Shown: one piece after another, positions 26,532 to 35,261 of the stretch
Layout: each line of letters opens with the position of its first letter
How positions within the stretch are numbered: the stretch's first letter is position 1
Assembly (NCBI GenBank): GCA_017744355.1
Contig: JAGIBK010000012.1
Location: 1 to 44,648 of the forward strand
From: a bacterium
GTDB lineage: Bacteria; Cyanobacteriota; Sericytochromatia; S15B-MN24; UBA4093
DNA: 44,648 nucleotides
Reading direction: 5' to 3'
Position numbers and translations under genes: made by a program
Notes under the pieces: model-generated
The model's database searches: none
Told to the model about the DNA's origin: nothing
The model's input: the letters and a program-made list of their open reading frames with translations, nothing else

Positions 26532-27470
26532 ATGTCTTCCCTTCGGATCCTCGTCACCGGCGGCGCCGGCTTCGTCGGCTCTCACTCCGCCGAACGGCTC
26601 GCCAAGGCGGGTCATGAGGTCGTGGCCTTCGACAACCTCTCGACCGGCAAGCGCGAAAATCTGCTCGGCCTCGACATTCCCCTCATCGAGGGCGACGTAC
26701 GCGATTACGAAGCGCTGAGCCGCGTTCTGTCCGGCGGGTTCGACGCGGTCCTCCACCTGGCCGCGGTCGTCTCGGTACCTCTCTCGGTCCAAGATCCCAT
26801 CGGCAGCCATGAAACCAATGCCAAGGGCACGCTACATGTGCTCGAGGCCTGCCGCCGTCACGGGGTGAACCGGGTCGTATACGCCAGCTCCGCCGCCATC
26901 TACGGCGATCAGGTGCCGCCTCTGAGCGAGGCCCTGCGCTCCGAGGGCCTCTCGCCCTACGCCGCCCAGAAGTACGCCAACGAGGTAGATGCCGGCGTCT
27001 ACGCCAGGCTCTTTGGCCTCGAGACCATCGGGCTGCGCTACTTCAACATCTTCGGCCCCCGCCAAGATCCCAAGTCGCCCTACTCCGGCGTGCTCTCGAT
27101 CTTCGTCGACGCCCTCAAGAACGGCCAGGCCCCGACCATCTTCGGCGACGGCGGCCAGACCCGCGACTTCGTGTACGTCGGGGACATCGCTCAGGCGAAC
27201 CAGCGCGCCCTCGAAGCCCCTTCGAGCCTCTCCGGCGAAGTCTTCAACGTGGGGACCGGCACGCAAACGAGCGTGCTGGAGGCGTACGGGGCGATCGCAA
27301 AAGCCCTGGGCCTCGACCTCACACCTCGCTTCGGCCCGCCCCGCGAAGGCGACATCCTGCATTCGGGTGCCAACATCGAGAAGATCACCCGCTTGCTCGC
27401 CTACCGCCCCGAAATGTCCTTCGCCGAGGGGATCCGGCATACCGTCTCCTCCCTGGTTCCCGCCCTTTAA
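26532..27470 (+). CDS. NAD-dependent sugar-nucleotide epimerase (GalE/WbpP-like)
   Basis: This is an extended short-chain dehydrogenase acting on a UDP-sugar in the cytoplasm, probably a 4-epimerase. The NAD-binding GGAGFVGSH (residues 10-18), the conserved DNLSTGKREN, Ser120 of the ASSAAIYG motif, and Tyr143 and Lys147 in YAAQK form the family active site. FGPRQDPKSPYSGVLSIF resembles UDP-GlcNAc 4-epimerases more than classical GalE. The ATG at 26532 is seven bases after AAAGGAGG; a GTG at 26526 is too close to it. It could supply a precursor to the polysaccharide locus 3 kb away. It is a single gene, ended by a strong terminator. Confidence 0.88.
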   Translation: MSSLRILVTGGAGFVGSHSAERLAKAGHEVVAFDNLSTGKRENLLGLDIPLIEGDVRDYEALSRVLSGGFDAVLHLAAVVSVPLSVQDPIGSHETNAKGTLHVLEACRRHGVNRVVYASSAAIYGDQVPPLSEALRSEGLSPYAAQKYANEVDAGVYARLFGLETIGLRYFNIFGPRQDPKSPYSGVLSIFVDALKNGQAPTIFGDGGQTRDFVYVGDIAQANQRALEAPSSLSGEVFNVGTGTQTSVLEAYGAIAKALGLDLTPRFGPPREGDILHSGANIEKITRLLAYRPEMSFAEGIRHTVSSLVPAL

Positions 27471-27472
27471 TC

Positions 27473-27515
27473 AAAAGACCGAGGCCACTCTTTCGGAGTG
27501 GCCTCGGTCTTTTTT
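27473..27515 (+). terminator. Strong intrinsic terminator after the epimerase gene
   Basis: A perfect 18-base stem (27473-27490 with 27496-27513, GAGGCCACTC core) closes a five-base loop and runs into T at 27510-27515. A-rich left-arm bases give a T-tract on the minus strand too, so it may also end the convergent PfkB kinase gene. Confidence 0.9.
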
Positions 27516-27533
27516 GGAGGTAAGTGTCGTTCG

Positions 27534-28478
27534 CTACGCGACCACGGTCGGGACGAAGGTGTCGCCCAGCTTCTCGAAGCCGCTCATCTTGCGCAGAACG
27601 TTGTAGCGCTTGAGGATCTCCTCGTGGGTCACGGTGCGCAGCCGGTCGCAGCTGAACTCCTCGACGTTGTACGAAGCCATGACGCTGCCCAGGATGATGG
27701 CGCGGCGCAGATTCTCGTTCGACAGGTCATCGGTGTAGGCCAGGTAGCCCAGGAAGCCGCCCGCGAAGCTGTCGCCGGCGCCGGTGGGGTCCGAGACCTC
27801 CTCGATGGGGTAGGTGGGCGAGATGAAGATGTGGCCGTTGTCCTGGACGAGCATGGCGCCGTCCTCGCCCTTCTTGATGATGACGGCCTTGGGACCGAGC
27901 TCGAGGACACGCTTGGCGGCCTTGAGGAGGTTGTTGGTCTCGCAGAGCTGGCGCGCCTCGCCCTCGTTGAGCAGGGCGATGTCGACCCGCTTGAGGGTCT
28001 CGATCAGCGCCGCGCGCTTGCTCGTGATCCAGAAGTTCATGGTATCGCAGACCACGAGCTTGGGGCGCTCCATCTGGTCGAGCACCAGGCTCTGGAGCTC
28101 GGGATCGATGTTGCCCAGGAAGAGGTACTCGCTCTGGGCGTAGGTCTGGGGGAGCTTGGGCTGGAAGTCCGCGAAGACGTTGAGGTCCGTCATGAGGGTG
28201 TGCGCCGTGTTGAGGTCCTCATCGTAGAACCCCTTCCAGCGGAAGGTCTTGCCTTCGACCCGCTGCAGGCCCTCGACGTTGACGCGGCGGCTGCGGAACA
28301 GCTCGACGTGCTCCTCGGGGAAGTCGGTACCGACCACACCCACGAGGTTGACGGGCGAGAAGAAGCTCGCCGACATGGAGGCGTGGGTGGCGGATCCGCC
28401 GAGCGCCTCGATCACTTCTCCGCGAGGCGTCCGGACCGAATCCAGCGCGACCGATCCGACGATGGTGATGTTACTCAT
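27534..28478 (-). CDS. PfkB-family carbohydrate or nucleoside kinase
   Basis: This is an ATP-dependent kinase of the ribokinase/PfkB family; the substrate (a sugar or a nucleoside) is not certain. The N-terminal ITIVGSVALDSV, the substrate-site GGSATHAS, and the C-terminal signature DPTGAGDSFAGGF with catalytic Asp near residue 238 are intact. I start it at ATG 28478, where AGAAGGG lies seven bases upstream. The frame is open 14 codons further but that stretch contains the leader. The 314-residue length is usual. It is monocistronic, with an extended -10 promoter upstream and a bidirectional terminator downstream. Confidence 0.88.
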   Translation of the reverse strand: MSNITIVGSVALDSVRTPRGEVIEALGGSATHASMSASFFSPVNLVGVVGTDFPEEHVELFRSRRVNVEGLQRVEGKTFRWKGFYDEDLNTAHTLMTDLNVFADFQPKLPQTYAQSEYLFLGNIDPELQSLVLDQMERPKLVVCDTMNFWITSKRAALIETLKRVDIALLNEGEARQLCETNNLLKAAKRVLELGPKAVIIKKGEDGAMLVQDNGHIFISPTYPIEEVSDPTGAGDSFAGGFLGYLAYTDDLSNENLRRAIILGSVMASYNVEEFSCDRLRTVTHEEILKRYNVLRKMSGFEKLGDTFVPTVVA

Positions 28479-28528
28479 TATTAGCCCTTCTCTACTCCCG
28501 TAAGCGGCATGGGCAGGCAAACTTGGAC

Positions 28529-28537
28529 ATTATAGCA
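28529..28537 (-). promoter_or_regulatory. Extended -10 promoter of the PfkB kinase gene
   Basis: On the minus strand TGCTATAAT is a perfect extended -10, about 50 bases before the kinase start. No clear -35 is visible. Confidence 0.6.
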
Positions 28538-28553
28538 GATCTGAAAAGCAGCA

Positions 28554-28576
28554 GATCCCCCCATCAAGGGGGGATC
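28554..28576 (-). terminator. Possible terminator of the small lipoprotein gene
   Basis: A nine-base stem GATCCCCCC/GGGGGGATC (28554-28562 with 28568-28576) lies between the lipoprotein gene and the kinase promoter. On the minus strand it is followed by TGCTGCTTTTC, so it is a weak intrinsic terminator at best. Confidence 0.45.
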
Positions 28577-28623
28577 GCAGAGGAAATCGACGGCAAGGCT
28601 GCGGTGATGCCCCGCCTCGCGCC

Positions 28624-29007
28624 CTATTCAGCCAGATAGGCCTCCAGCCCGCGCTTGATCGGATCCAGGTGCCGCTCGGCCCCCTTCATCTCGGGCTCAT
28701 AGCGAAAGCCCAGACGCCGGGCATCCCCCGCCTCGCCCAGGGCGACGCGCACCTTGGCGACACGCGTTCCCGTGGGCGGGTAGGCGCTCCAGAGCTCGAC
28801 GCTCACCGCGTCTTCCGAGACGGAAATGTTCCGGTAAAGGCCCCCGTCGGGGGCCTCGCGCCCGATGAAGTATCCCTTGATCCGCTGCGGGGTCAGCGCC
28901 TCGACGCGCGCGACCTGCATGTCATAGGTGCTCGCCTTCTCCTGCAGGTGAGCGCAGCCCCCCAGAGCAGGGATCAGCATCGTACAAACAAGCAAAAGCC
29001 GCATCAT
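28624..29007 (-). CDS. Small hypothetical lipoprotein (127 aa)
   Basis: The N-terminus MMRLLLVCTMLIPALGGC is a lipoprotein signal with lipobox ALGGC (Cys18). The mature part of about 110 residues is mixed alpha/beta (RIKGYFIGREAPDGG, VSVELWSAYPPTGTRVAKVRVAL) and ends in a helix. I recognise no family and no catalytic motif. The ATG is at 29007 or 29004 with AAGGATC upstream. It is separated from its neighbours and has an AT-rich region of about 250 bases upstream with no gene in it. Confidence 0.65.
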   Translation of the reverse strand: MMRLLLVCTMLIPALGGCAHLQEKASTYDMQVARVEALTPQRIKGYFIGREAPDGGLYRNISVSEDAVSVELWSAYPPTGTRVAKVRVALGEAGDARRLGFRYEPEMKGAERHLDPIKRGLEAYLAE

Positions 29008-29261
29008 TATTATCCAGATCCTTGAATCAAAAATATCACCCGCTATCCACTATAGGGCAACGGATCCCGCTCCAACCGACGCTCGACGAAACCTTCACGA
29101 AACACTTACAAAATATTTTTGCAATCATTACGCAACAATACGAGCAGGCTGGCAGCATAAAGGACGGGCCTATTCCGCCTCAATGCACAATTTTTCGATT
29201 GGATAGGATTATTTTTCGTTCCAATAGGATGGGAGCGTGGCGGCGCGAAAAGTCCCGCCGC

Positions 29262-29975
29262 TCAAAGCGACCACGAGAGGACGCCGAGGAAGCCCCAGTC
29301 ATCCGGGAAAAGCCGTGCGGCCTGCACGGTGAGCCAGCTCACCGGCCGCCAGCTCATGCCGGCGTTCCATTCGTCGCTGTCGTACTCGAGCTTGAGATTG
29401 AGGCCAGCGCCGACTTCCCAGTCGACGCCGCCGAACACGCCCTTGATGAAGCGGGGGCTGTCGCCATAGCCCATGTGCAGTGAGAGTGGGCCGAAGGGCT
29501 GGCTCACGACTCCATAGAAGGTGTTCAGGCCATAGTCGGTCTTGCCGATGGCCCCACGCGACAAGAAGTTGGCTCCGATAGGATCCTGAGCCCCCACGGC
29601 CACCCGGGGCCAGTTCGCGGGCAACGGCAGGCGGTACTTCACGTTCCACATACGGTGGAAGCCGTAGGCGACCCCGGGCGCATCCCCCGGATACCAGCCC
29701 ACCACCTGCAGCTGGTCGAGCGTCAGCTCGAGGCCCGGCAGCAGGGCCATGGAGGCGAAGTAATGGCGGTTTGTCTTGGGTCGAAAAAGGTAGCCCCGCG
29801 TCCCGCCGATCCAGCTGAAGCCGAGTGCGAACTCTCCGTCTTCGAGGGTCAAAGCGGTCGGCGTCTTGACGAGGCCGGTCCCCCCGCCCAGGTTGAGCGA
29901 CGCCGCACCGGCGGCTGTCGCCAACATCGGGAGTAAGAGGACGCTCAGGCACCACGCACACATCATCATTCGCAT
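29262..29975 (-). CDS. YjbH-like outer-membrane beta-barrel protein
   Basis: The protein has a signal peptide (hydrophobic to LATAAGAAS, about residues 5-25). About 210 residues of alternating beta strands follow, rich in Gly, Tyr and Trp, ending LGVLSWSL. The start of the mature part, LGGGTGLVKTPTALTLEDGEF, resembles the opening of YjbH/YbjH-type exopolysaccharide outer-membrane proteins. At 237 residues it is much shorter than E. coli YjbH (about 700), so it may represent a single barrel domain. It is divergent from the SLBB export gene, which supports a role in polysaccharide secretion. A weak GC hairpin without a T-tract follows its stop near 29230-29260. No strong ribosome site is visible. 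Confidence 0.6.
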   Translation of the reverse strand: MRMMMCAWCLSVLLLPMLATAAGAASLNLGGGTGLVKTPTALTLEDGEFALGFSWIGGTRGYLFRPKTNRHYFASMALLPGLELTLDQLQVVGWYPGDAPGVAYGFHRMWNVKYRLPLPANWPRVAVGAQDPIGANFLSRGAIGKTDYGLNTFYGVVSQPFGPLSLHMGYGDSPRFIKGVFGGVDWEVGAGLNLKLEYDSDEWNAGMSWRPVSWLTVQAARLFPDDWGFLGVLSWSL

Positions 29976-30022
29976 ACCAGGATCATACCCCGCTCAAGGG
30001 GCAGCAAGGCCCTGGTTTCGTA

Positions 30023-30031
30023 TGGTACGAT
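30023..30031 (+). promoter_or_regulatory. Extended -10 promoter of the SLBB export gene
   Basis: TGGTACGAT matches the extended -10 form seen at 75, 3484 and 6777. It would give a leader of about 160 bases before the GTG at 30197. That leader contains two small inverted repeats (TAAACCCT/AGGGTTTA around 30067-30110 and GGGTA/TACCC around 30127-30150). I recognise no known riboswitch in it. Confidence 0.42.
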
Positions 30032-30196
30032 CGAACGCAATGATGCTTCCTAAATAATCCCGCCGAAATAAACCCTCGGAAGCCTGTATTAACCGAATAT
30101 TCAAGGGTTTATCGAAAAATAAGAGGCGGGTATGCAATTCTCAGTACCCACAAAGGAAACCAGGTCCTTCTGCAAGCCCGAGAGGTAACCCCCTTC

Positions 30197-32761
30197 GTGA
30201 GACGCCCCAATCCTTGGTTCAGCGCCCTGACAGCGGCCACCTTCCTGCTCGCATCCCCCGGCACCGTCCTGGCCGCGGAATTCAGCATGCCTGGCGTCAT
30301 GCCCCAAGGCGATGCAAACGCCCCCCAGACGAGCACCCTCCCCGGGGGCGGCCCCAGCATCCACATATCCCCGGACGCATTCAAGCAGTTGAGCCCCGAG
30401 CAACAGCAACTGGTCCAGCAACGCATGAAGCAGGGTCCCAGCGCCCCGCCCTCATCGCAGACCAAGACGCTCGATCCCAGCCAGGAGAAGCCCCCCGAAG
30501 AGCCCGTCGAGGCTAGCGCGCCTCAAGCCACCAGCGACACGGAAGAGCTCTCGAGCTTCGAGCAGGAGCTGCGTCAGCGCCCGCCCGAGGCGGTCTCGCT
30601 CCAGCTGAGCCACTATGGCTATGACCTGTTCCGCGGAGCGCCCTCGACCTTCGCCCCGGTGGACGATCTGCCCGTCCCGAGCGACTATGTCATCGTGCCC
30701 GGCGACGAGATCATCATCAGCGCCGTGAGCCCTCGCCGCAGCGGCGACAACAGCCTGACGGTGAACCGTGACGGCACGATCTTCTACCCGAACATCGGGA
30801 CGCTCTCCGTCGCGGGCATGACCTACTCGCGGATGGTCCAGTTCCTCACCCAGAAGATCAAGGGCGGCGCGCGCGACATGCAGCTCTCGATCCGGATGGG
30901 CAAGCTTCGCAGCATCAACGTCGTCCTGGTCGGCCGCGTCAAGAAACCCGGCAGCTATACCGTCAGCTCGCTGACCACTCTCTCCAACGCCCTCATCGCC
31001 TGTGGCGGCCCCACCAAGATGGGCAGCCTGCGCGACATCCAGCTCAAGCGTGGCGGCAAGGTCGTCGCGCGCTTCGACCTGTACGACTTCCTGCTCAAGG
31101 GCGGCAGCGACCAGGACCTGCGCCTGCAGGGGGGCGACGTCATCTTCGTCCCGGAGAGCGGGCCCCAGGTCGCCATAGCGGGCAACGTCAAGGCGCCTGC
31201 GATCTACGAGCTCAAGGGCAAGACGAACCTGGAGGAGGTCTTCAAGCTCGCGGGTAACATCACCCCCATGGGTTTCGCCCAGCAGATCCAGATCGAGCGC
31301 TTCAACCAGAACACCTCGCAGAAGATCCTCGACGTGGATCTGACCAAGCCTGGCGCAGCCCGTAGCACCTCCATCCAGGATGGGGACATCGTCAAGGTCT
31401 ACGCCCTCTCGAAGAAGCTCCTCAACGGCGTCATGCTCAGCGGCCATGTGGAACGGCCCGGCAAGTACGAGTACCGCCCAGACCTGCGTCTGAAGGACGT
31501 GATCAAGGGCGAAAACGACCTGAAGCCCGAGGCCTACCTCGAGTTCGGCCTCATCGAGCGCATCATGCCCCCGGACTCCCACATCGAGCTGATCCCCTTC
31601 CACTTGGGCAAGCTCCTGGCCGGCAACGCCGCCGAGAACAAGCCCCTCCAGGCCGGGGACAAGGTCAACGTCTACTATCGCTGGGAGGTTCAGGAGCCAC
31701 CCACCGTTCGCGTCACCGGTGCCGTCCACAGACCCGGCCAGATACGTCTGACGCCTAAGATGACCGTCAAAGAGCTGATCCAGCTCGCGGGCGGCCTCAA
31801 GGACCAAGCGGATCGATCCATCGCGGAGCTTACCCGCGTCCAGGTGGTCGATAACAAGCTCGAGAGCCGACGAATCACCATCAACCTGGCCAAGGCGATA
31901 TCGGGCGACACGGCCTCCAACCTCGTCATCGAGAAGAACGACTACCTCCTCGTCAAGGAAGTGCCGGAATACAAGCTCTACCGGACGGTGACCATCCAGG
32001 GCGAGGTCGCCCAGCCCGGAACCTATACATTCAGGGACGGGGAGACCCTCTCAGAGGTGATCGCCCGGGCAGGCGGATTCACCAAGCGCGCCTACCTCAA
32101 GGGCTCCATCTTCACGCGTGAATCGGTCAAGAAGCTGCAGGAAGAGCGCCTGCAGGATTTCGCGAAGCGACTTGAGGCGGATGTCTACCGCGAAGCGAAC
32201 GCCGGCGTCGCGGGCGCTCTTTCCGCTGAGGCCGCAAAGGCCAGCCAACAGGCCTTGGAAACCAAGAAGGCCTTTTTGGCGAGCATGAAGGACACCAAGG
32301 CGTCAGGGCGCATGATCGTCAAAGTCGACGAACTCATGCACAAACAGCACTCGGATGTGGACGTCACGCTCGAGGAAGGCGACGTGCTGCTCGTGCCGCC
32401 GGTCATTAACTCGATCTCGATCATTGGCCAGGTCTACAATCCGACAGCCATCACCTACGAGCAGGGGCTGACGGTCGGCCAATACCTCGCCAAGGCTGGT
32501 GGCCCCACGGATCGGGCCGATACCAGAGGTATCTACGTCATTAAGGTAGATGGATCCGTCATTACAGATAAGAACTTTTCCACCGGTTGGGGCCCTTGGC
32601 GCCAGGGCGTCACGGGCGCAGTGTTAGAGCCTGGCGACACCATCATGGTCCCCGAGAACCTAGCGGTGGACACCACCTTGCGAGACACCCGTGACATCAC
32701 CCAGATCCTGTTCCAGCTTGCAAGCTCTGCTGCGATCACCTGGGGTATCTTGAGGAAGTAA
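30197..32761 (+). CDS. Polysaccharide export protein with six SLBB domains
   Basis: This is a Wza-related outer-membrane or periplasmic export component for surface polysaccharide. It has a signal peptide ending near AL(L)ASPGTVLA (about residue 28) without a lipobox, and a low-complexity Pro/Gln/Ser region (about 45-115). A poly-export domain lies near 150-235 (DYVIVPGDEIIISAVSP). Six SLBB-type repeats start near residues 240, 324, 411, 503, 597 and 739, each of the form VxGxVxxPG followed by a helix ending AGG. A helical insert lies between repeats five and six (about 640-700). At 854 residues it is over twice the length of Wza. The GTG start has GAGAGG 11 bases upstream. It is co-transcribed with the Wzz-like gene four bases downstream. 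Confidence 0.88.
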   Translation: MRRPNPWFSALTAATFLLASPGTVLAAEFSMPGVMPQGDANAPQTSTLPGGGPSIHISPDAFKQLSPEQQQLVQQRMKQGPSAPPSSQTKTLDPSQEKPPEEPVEASAPQATSDTEELSSFEQELRQRPPEAVSLQLSHYGYDLFRGAPSTFAPVDDLPVPSDYVIVPGDEIIISAVSPRRSGDNSLTVNRDGTIFYPNIGTLSVAGMTYSRMVQFLTQKIKGGARDMQLSIRMGKLRSINVVLVGRVKKPGSYTVSSLTTLSNALIACGGPTKMGSLRDIQLKRGGKVVARFDLYDFLLKGGSDQDLRLQGGDVIFVPESGPQVAIAGNVKAPAIYELKGKTNLEEVFKLAGNITPMGFAQQIQIERFNQNTSQKILDVDLTKPGAARSTSIQDGDIVKVYALSKKLLNGVMLSGHVERPGKYEYRPDLRLKDVIKGENDLKPEAYLEFGLIERIMPPDSHIELIPFHLGKLLAGNAAENKPLQAGDKVNVYYRWEVQEPPTVRVTGAVHRPGQIRLTPKMTVKELIQLAGGLKDQADRSIAELTRVQVVDNKLESRRITINLAKAISGDTASNLVIEKNDYLLVKEVPEYKLYRTVTIQGEVAQPGTYTFRDGETLSEVIARAGGFTKRAYLKGSIFTRESVKKLQEERLQDFAKRLEADVYREANAGVAGALSAEAAKASQQALETKKAFLASMKDTKASGRMIVKVDELMHKQHSDVDVTLEEGDVLLVPPVINSISIIGQVYNPTAITYEQGLTVGQYLAKAGGPTDRADTRGIYVIKVDGSVITDKNFSTGWGPWRQGVTGAVLEPGDTIMVPENLAVDTTLRDTRDITQILFQLASSAAITWGILRK

Positions 32762-32765
32762 TCAC

Positions 32766-33968
32766 ATGCAAGAAGTCACCGTTCCTCAAACCACCTCCCA
32801 AATGATCGACGACGATGAAATCGATCTGGTTGAACTGGCGCTCACCGTTTGGAAGCGCAGAAAAATCGTTGCGGCAATTACCCTCGCCGGTACGCTGTTA
32901 GCAACAGGTTTCAGCTTTACACAGCCCAACATTTACACGGCTACAGCCACCCTTCTACCTACCGACTCATCCAGCGATCGGATCAGCAACGCACTCACAT
33001 CCCTCGGTGCATTGGGCGGCCTCGCCGCTCAGGCCAGTGGTGGGTTAAAAGGGACCGTTTCTGATAAATTCGTAGCAATCATTCAATCAAGGCGACTTAC
33101 CGAGCAAGTCATTCACCATCCCCAGACTCTCCCACAGCTCTTTCCAAAGCAGTGGAATACAGTTCAGAAACGCTGGGAAAAAGTTCCGACCCTCCTGGAA
33201 GCCCACCGCCTTCTGGCCAAAACCATCTCGACCAAGGTCGATCCGAAAACCGGCCTCCTGCAGTTGAGCGTAGATCACACCGATCCGAAATTTGCAGCAG
33301 ACCTCGCTAACAGCTATGTCATTGAATTGAACGCCTTTTTGCAAGGGAATACCCTAAGTTCAGCAAAGCGGAATAGGGCATTTTTGGAGCAACAAGTCAC
33401 AGGAGTCGTTCGGGATCTCTCAAAGCTCGAAGACGAGCTCAAGAAGTTTCAACAAGCCCATAAAATTGTATCTCTCGACGCTCAGACCGAAGCGGGGGTG
33501 CAGACTTACGCAACCTTGAAATCGCAGCTAATGGCAAAAGAGATGGAATACAATCTGCTAGCTAATTCGGTATCGAGTAGTGATACTCAATCGATCGGCC
33601 TAAGACAAGAAATTTCTCAAATTAAAGAAAAACTAAATACTATTGAAAACGGAACAGGAGATGGCATCATCTCATTCAAAGATGCTCCAGACCTTGGTGT
33701 TCGCTTCGCAAGGATCAAACGTGATTTGCTTACCAAGCAAAAAGTATTTGAATTAATGAGCCAGCAGCTCGAAATCGCGAAGCTTGACGAAGCAAAAGAC
33801 ACTTTATCTTTTCAGATTATCGATGAAGCTATCACGCCAGACAAAAAATCAAAACCAAAAAGGGGAGTTATTATTGCAATTGGGTTAATTATTTCACTAT
33901 TTATCGCCATATTGTCTGTATTAATACTCAACAAGTTTGGGAAATGGGCTGCAACAGAACCTAAATAA
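32766..33968 (+). CDS. Wzz-type chain-length determinant (polysaccharide co-polymerase)
   Basis: This is an inner-membrane protein that sets polymer length in Wzx/Wzy-dependent synthesis. It has a cytosolic N-terminus with the Wzz-type DDEIDLVELALTVWKRRK, a membrane helix at about residues 38-56, and a long periplasmic coiled-coil region (residues about 150-330, with LEDELKKFQQAHK). A second membrane helix lies near 367-390, and a short tail follows. There is no C-terminal Walker motif, so this is a kinase-less type of co-polymerase. The ATG lies four bases after the SLBB stop and GAGGAAG overlaps that gene's end. The codon and base composition here becomes distinctly more AT-rich than in the preceding genes. 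Confidence 0.9.
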   Translation: MQEVTVPQTTSQMIDDDEIDLVELALTVWKRRKIVAAITLAGTLLATGFSFTQPNIYTATATLLPTDSSSDRISNALTSLGALGGLAAQASGGLKGTVSDKFVAIIQSRRLTEQVIHHPQTLPQLFPKQWNTVQKRWEKVPTLLEAHRLLAKTISTKVDPKTGLLQLSVDHTDPKFAADLANSYVIELNAFLQGNTLSSAKRNRAFLEQQVTGVVRDLSKLEDELKKFQQAHKIVSLDAQTEAGVQTYATLKSQLMAKEMEYNLLANSVSSSDTQSIGLRQEISQIKEKLNTIENGTGDGIISFKDAPDLGVRFARIKRDLLTKQKVFELMSQQLEIAKLDEAKDTLSFQIIDEAITPDKKSKPKRGVIIAIGLIISLFIAILSVLILNKFGKWAATEPK

Positions 33969-33995
33969 AGCTCAGCGAGCCCAGGCATCCAAACA

Positions 33996-34430
33996 TCGAA
34001 AGTTCTCTTCAACGACAAACGCTTCTGCACCCTCACGGTAGTGGACGTATACACTCGGGAGTATCTGGTCGTCGAAGCAGATCAGGGCATCAAGGGTGAG
34101 CAGGTCGTCTCGGTCTTTTGGATCGCCTTCGCTTCCTGAAGAGGACACCCAAGACTACCCCGGTCGATAACGGCCCTGTATTCATCTCCAAGGTGCTTGA
34201 TCGCCAGGCCTACGAGAACAGCATCACGTTGGACTTCGCCAGGCCTGGAAAACCAACAAATACCACCTACATCGAACCCTTCAAAGATAGTTTCCAAGAC
34301 GAGTGCCTGAACGTCAATTGGTTCTTGTCGCTAAAGGACACCCGGAACAAGATCGCCGCCCGGAGAATGGCACATAAAACCGAACACCGACTGAATTTAC
34401 CCAATAAATCAGAACTTAATCCATTAATTA
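33996..34430 (+). pseudogene. Decayed IS3-family transposase (OrfB/integrase core) remnant
   Basis: Translation in one frame from about 34002 gives VLFNDKRFCTLTVVDVYTREYLVVEADQ-type sequence. The match then continues in another frame from about 34116 with LDRLRFLKRTPKT, VDNGPVFISKVLDR, FARPGKPTNTTYIEPF and DECLNVNWFLSL. These are the second Asp (VDNGP) and Glu (DEC) blocks of an IS3-family (IS407-like) DDE transposase. A frameshift near 34116, decay after KIAARR, and absence of the N-terminal half, OrfA and visible terminal repeats show a dead fragment. It lies at the boundary between the plus-strand export genes and the minus-strand glycosyltransferase genes. Confidence 0.82.
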
Positions 34431-34491
34431 AGACAAAACCGGCCCACAATCCTCATTTTTTTTCGCTACAGAAACCAGTGAAACCAACAAG

Positions 34492-35256
34492 TCACCGACG
34501 CACCAAGAACCTGTGAACAACTTCGATAGATAAAAGCCAAACAAACGGTAGATTAGTCGTAAAATACCGCCGCCAGAGTCGCTTGGGCTCGAGAGCTAAC
34601 CTAAAGACCCACTCAAGGCCAATATTTCGCATCCAGGCTGGCGCCCGCTTCTGGATACCAGCATAAACCGGAAAGGCCCCGCCCAACCCAACCATAACCG
34701 CCTCGATCTGACCCCGATGGCGGCCCATCCACTTCTCTTGCTTAGGGCAACCAAGCGCAACCAAGACAAAATGAGCTCCGCTCGCATTAATGGCGGCTAC
34801 CGTGTGGGCCTCCTCCTCAGGCATAAGATCTCGGAATGGGGGCGAAATTGCCCCGACCACGATCAGTCTAGGGTAGTCCACAGCCAGGCGTGCTCGGATT
34901 TTGGAAAGCACTTCCGGTGTCGAACCGACAAGAAATAACTTCAGTCCTCGCTGTTCGCCGGCAGAGGAGATAGCCATTAACAGATCCATGCCAGCCGCCC
35001 GGTCCTGTTCACGTTTTCCGAACAGCCGGAGTGCCCAAACCAGTGGCATTCCATCTGGCGTGACCAAATCAGCGGCCTCCAAGACTTGGCAAAAAGTCGG
35101 ATCCGAATGGGCTTCCATTACCATGTGAACGTTTGCCACGCAAACGACCCTAGACTCTCGACTTTCTGCCCATTTCACCATCTGATTGACCAATTGGTCA
35201 CATTTCAGCGCAGAAACCGGGGCCCCCAATATGGGCGTCGCCGCAACCGGTGGCAT
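34492..35256 (-). CDS. WecG/TagA/CpsF-family glycosyltransferase
   Basis: This transferase (GT26) typically adds an N-acetylmannosamine-type or related sugar to a lipid-linked first sugar at the inner face of the membrane. Family features are the N-terminal NVHMVMEAHSDP, VTPDGMPLVWALRL, the LFLVGSTPEVL strand, LGCPKQEKWMGRH and GLGGAFPVYAGIQKRAP, with the C-terminal EWVFRLALEPKRLWRRY. The length of 254 residues is typical. The ATG at 35256 has GGGAGG eight bases upstream. It starts five bases after the preceding gene and is the last gene of the minus-strand run; its stop lies close to the IS remnant. Confidence 0.92.
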   Translation of the reverse strand: MPPVAATPILGAPVSALKCDQLVNQMVKWAESRESRVVCVANVHMVMEAHSDPTFCQVLEAADLVTPDGMPLVWALRLFGKREQDRAAGMDLLMAISSAGEQRGLKLFLVGSTPEVLSKIRARLAVDYPRLIVVGAISPPFRDLMPEEEAHTVAAINASGAHFVLVALGCPKQEKWMGRHRGQIEAVMVGLGGAFPVYAGIQKRAPAWMRNIGLEWVFRLALEPKRLWRRYFTTNLPFVWLLSIEVVHRFLVRR

Positions 35257-35261
35257 TCCAA

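Noticed and set aside
29022..29483. A 153-codon plus-strand frame before and inside the YjbH-like gene
   Set aside because: Its second half is antisense to the YjbH-like gene and its first half is AT-rich leader-like DNA without a ribosome site.
30032..30196. Possible riboswitch or ops/JUMPstart element in the leader of the SLBB gene
   Set aside because: Two short inverted repeats exist, but the GGCGGTAGCGT ops core and known c-di-GMP aptamer signatures are not present.
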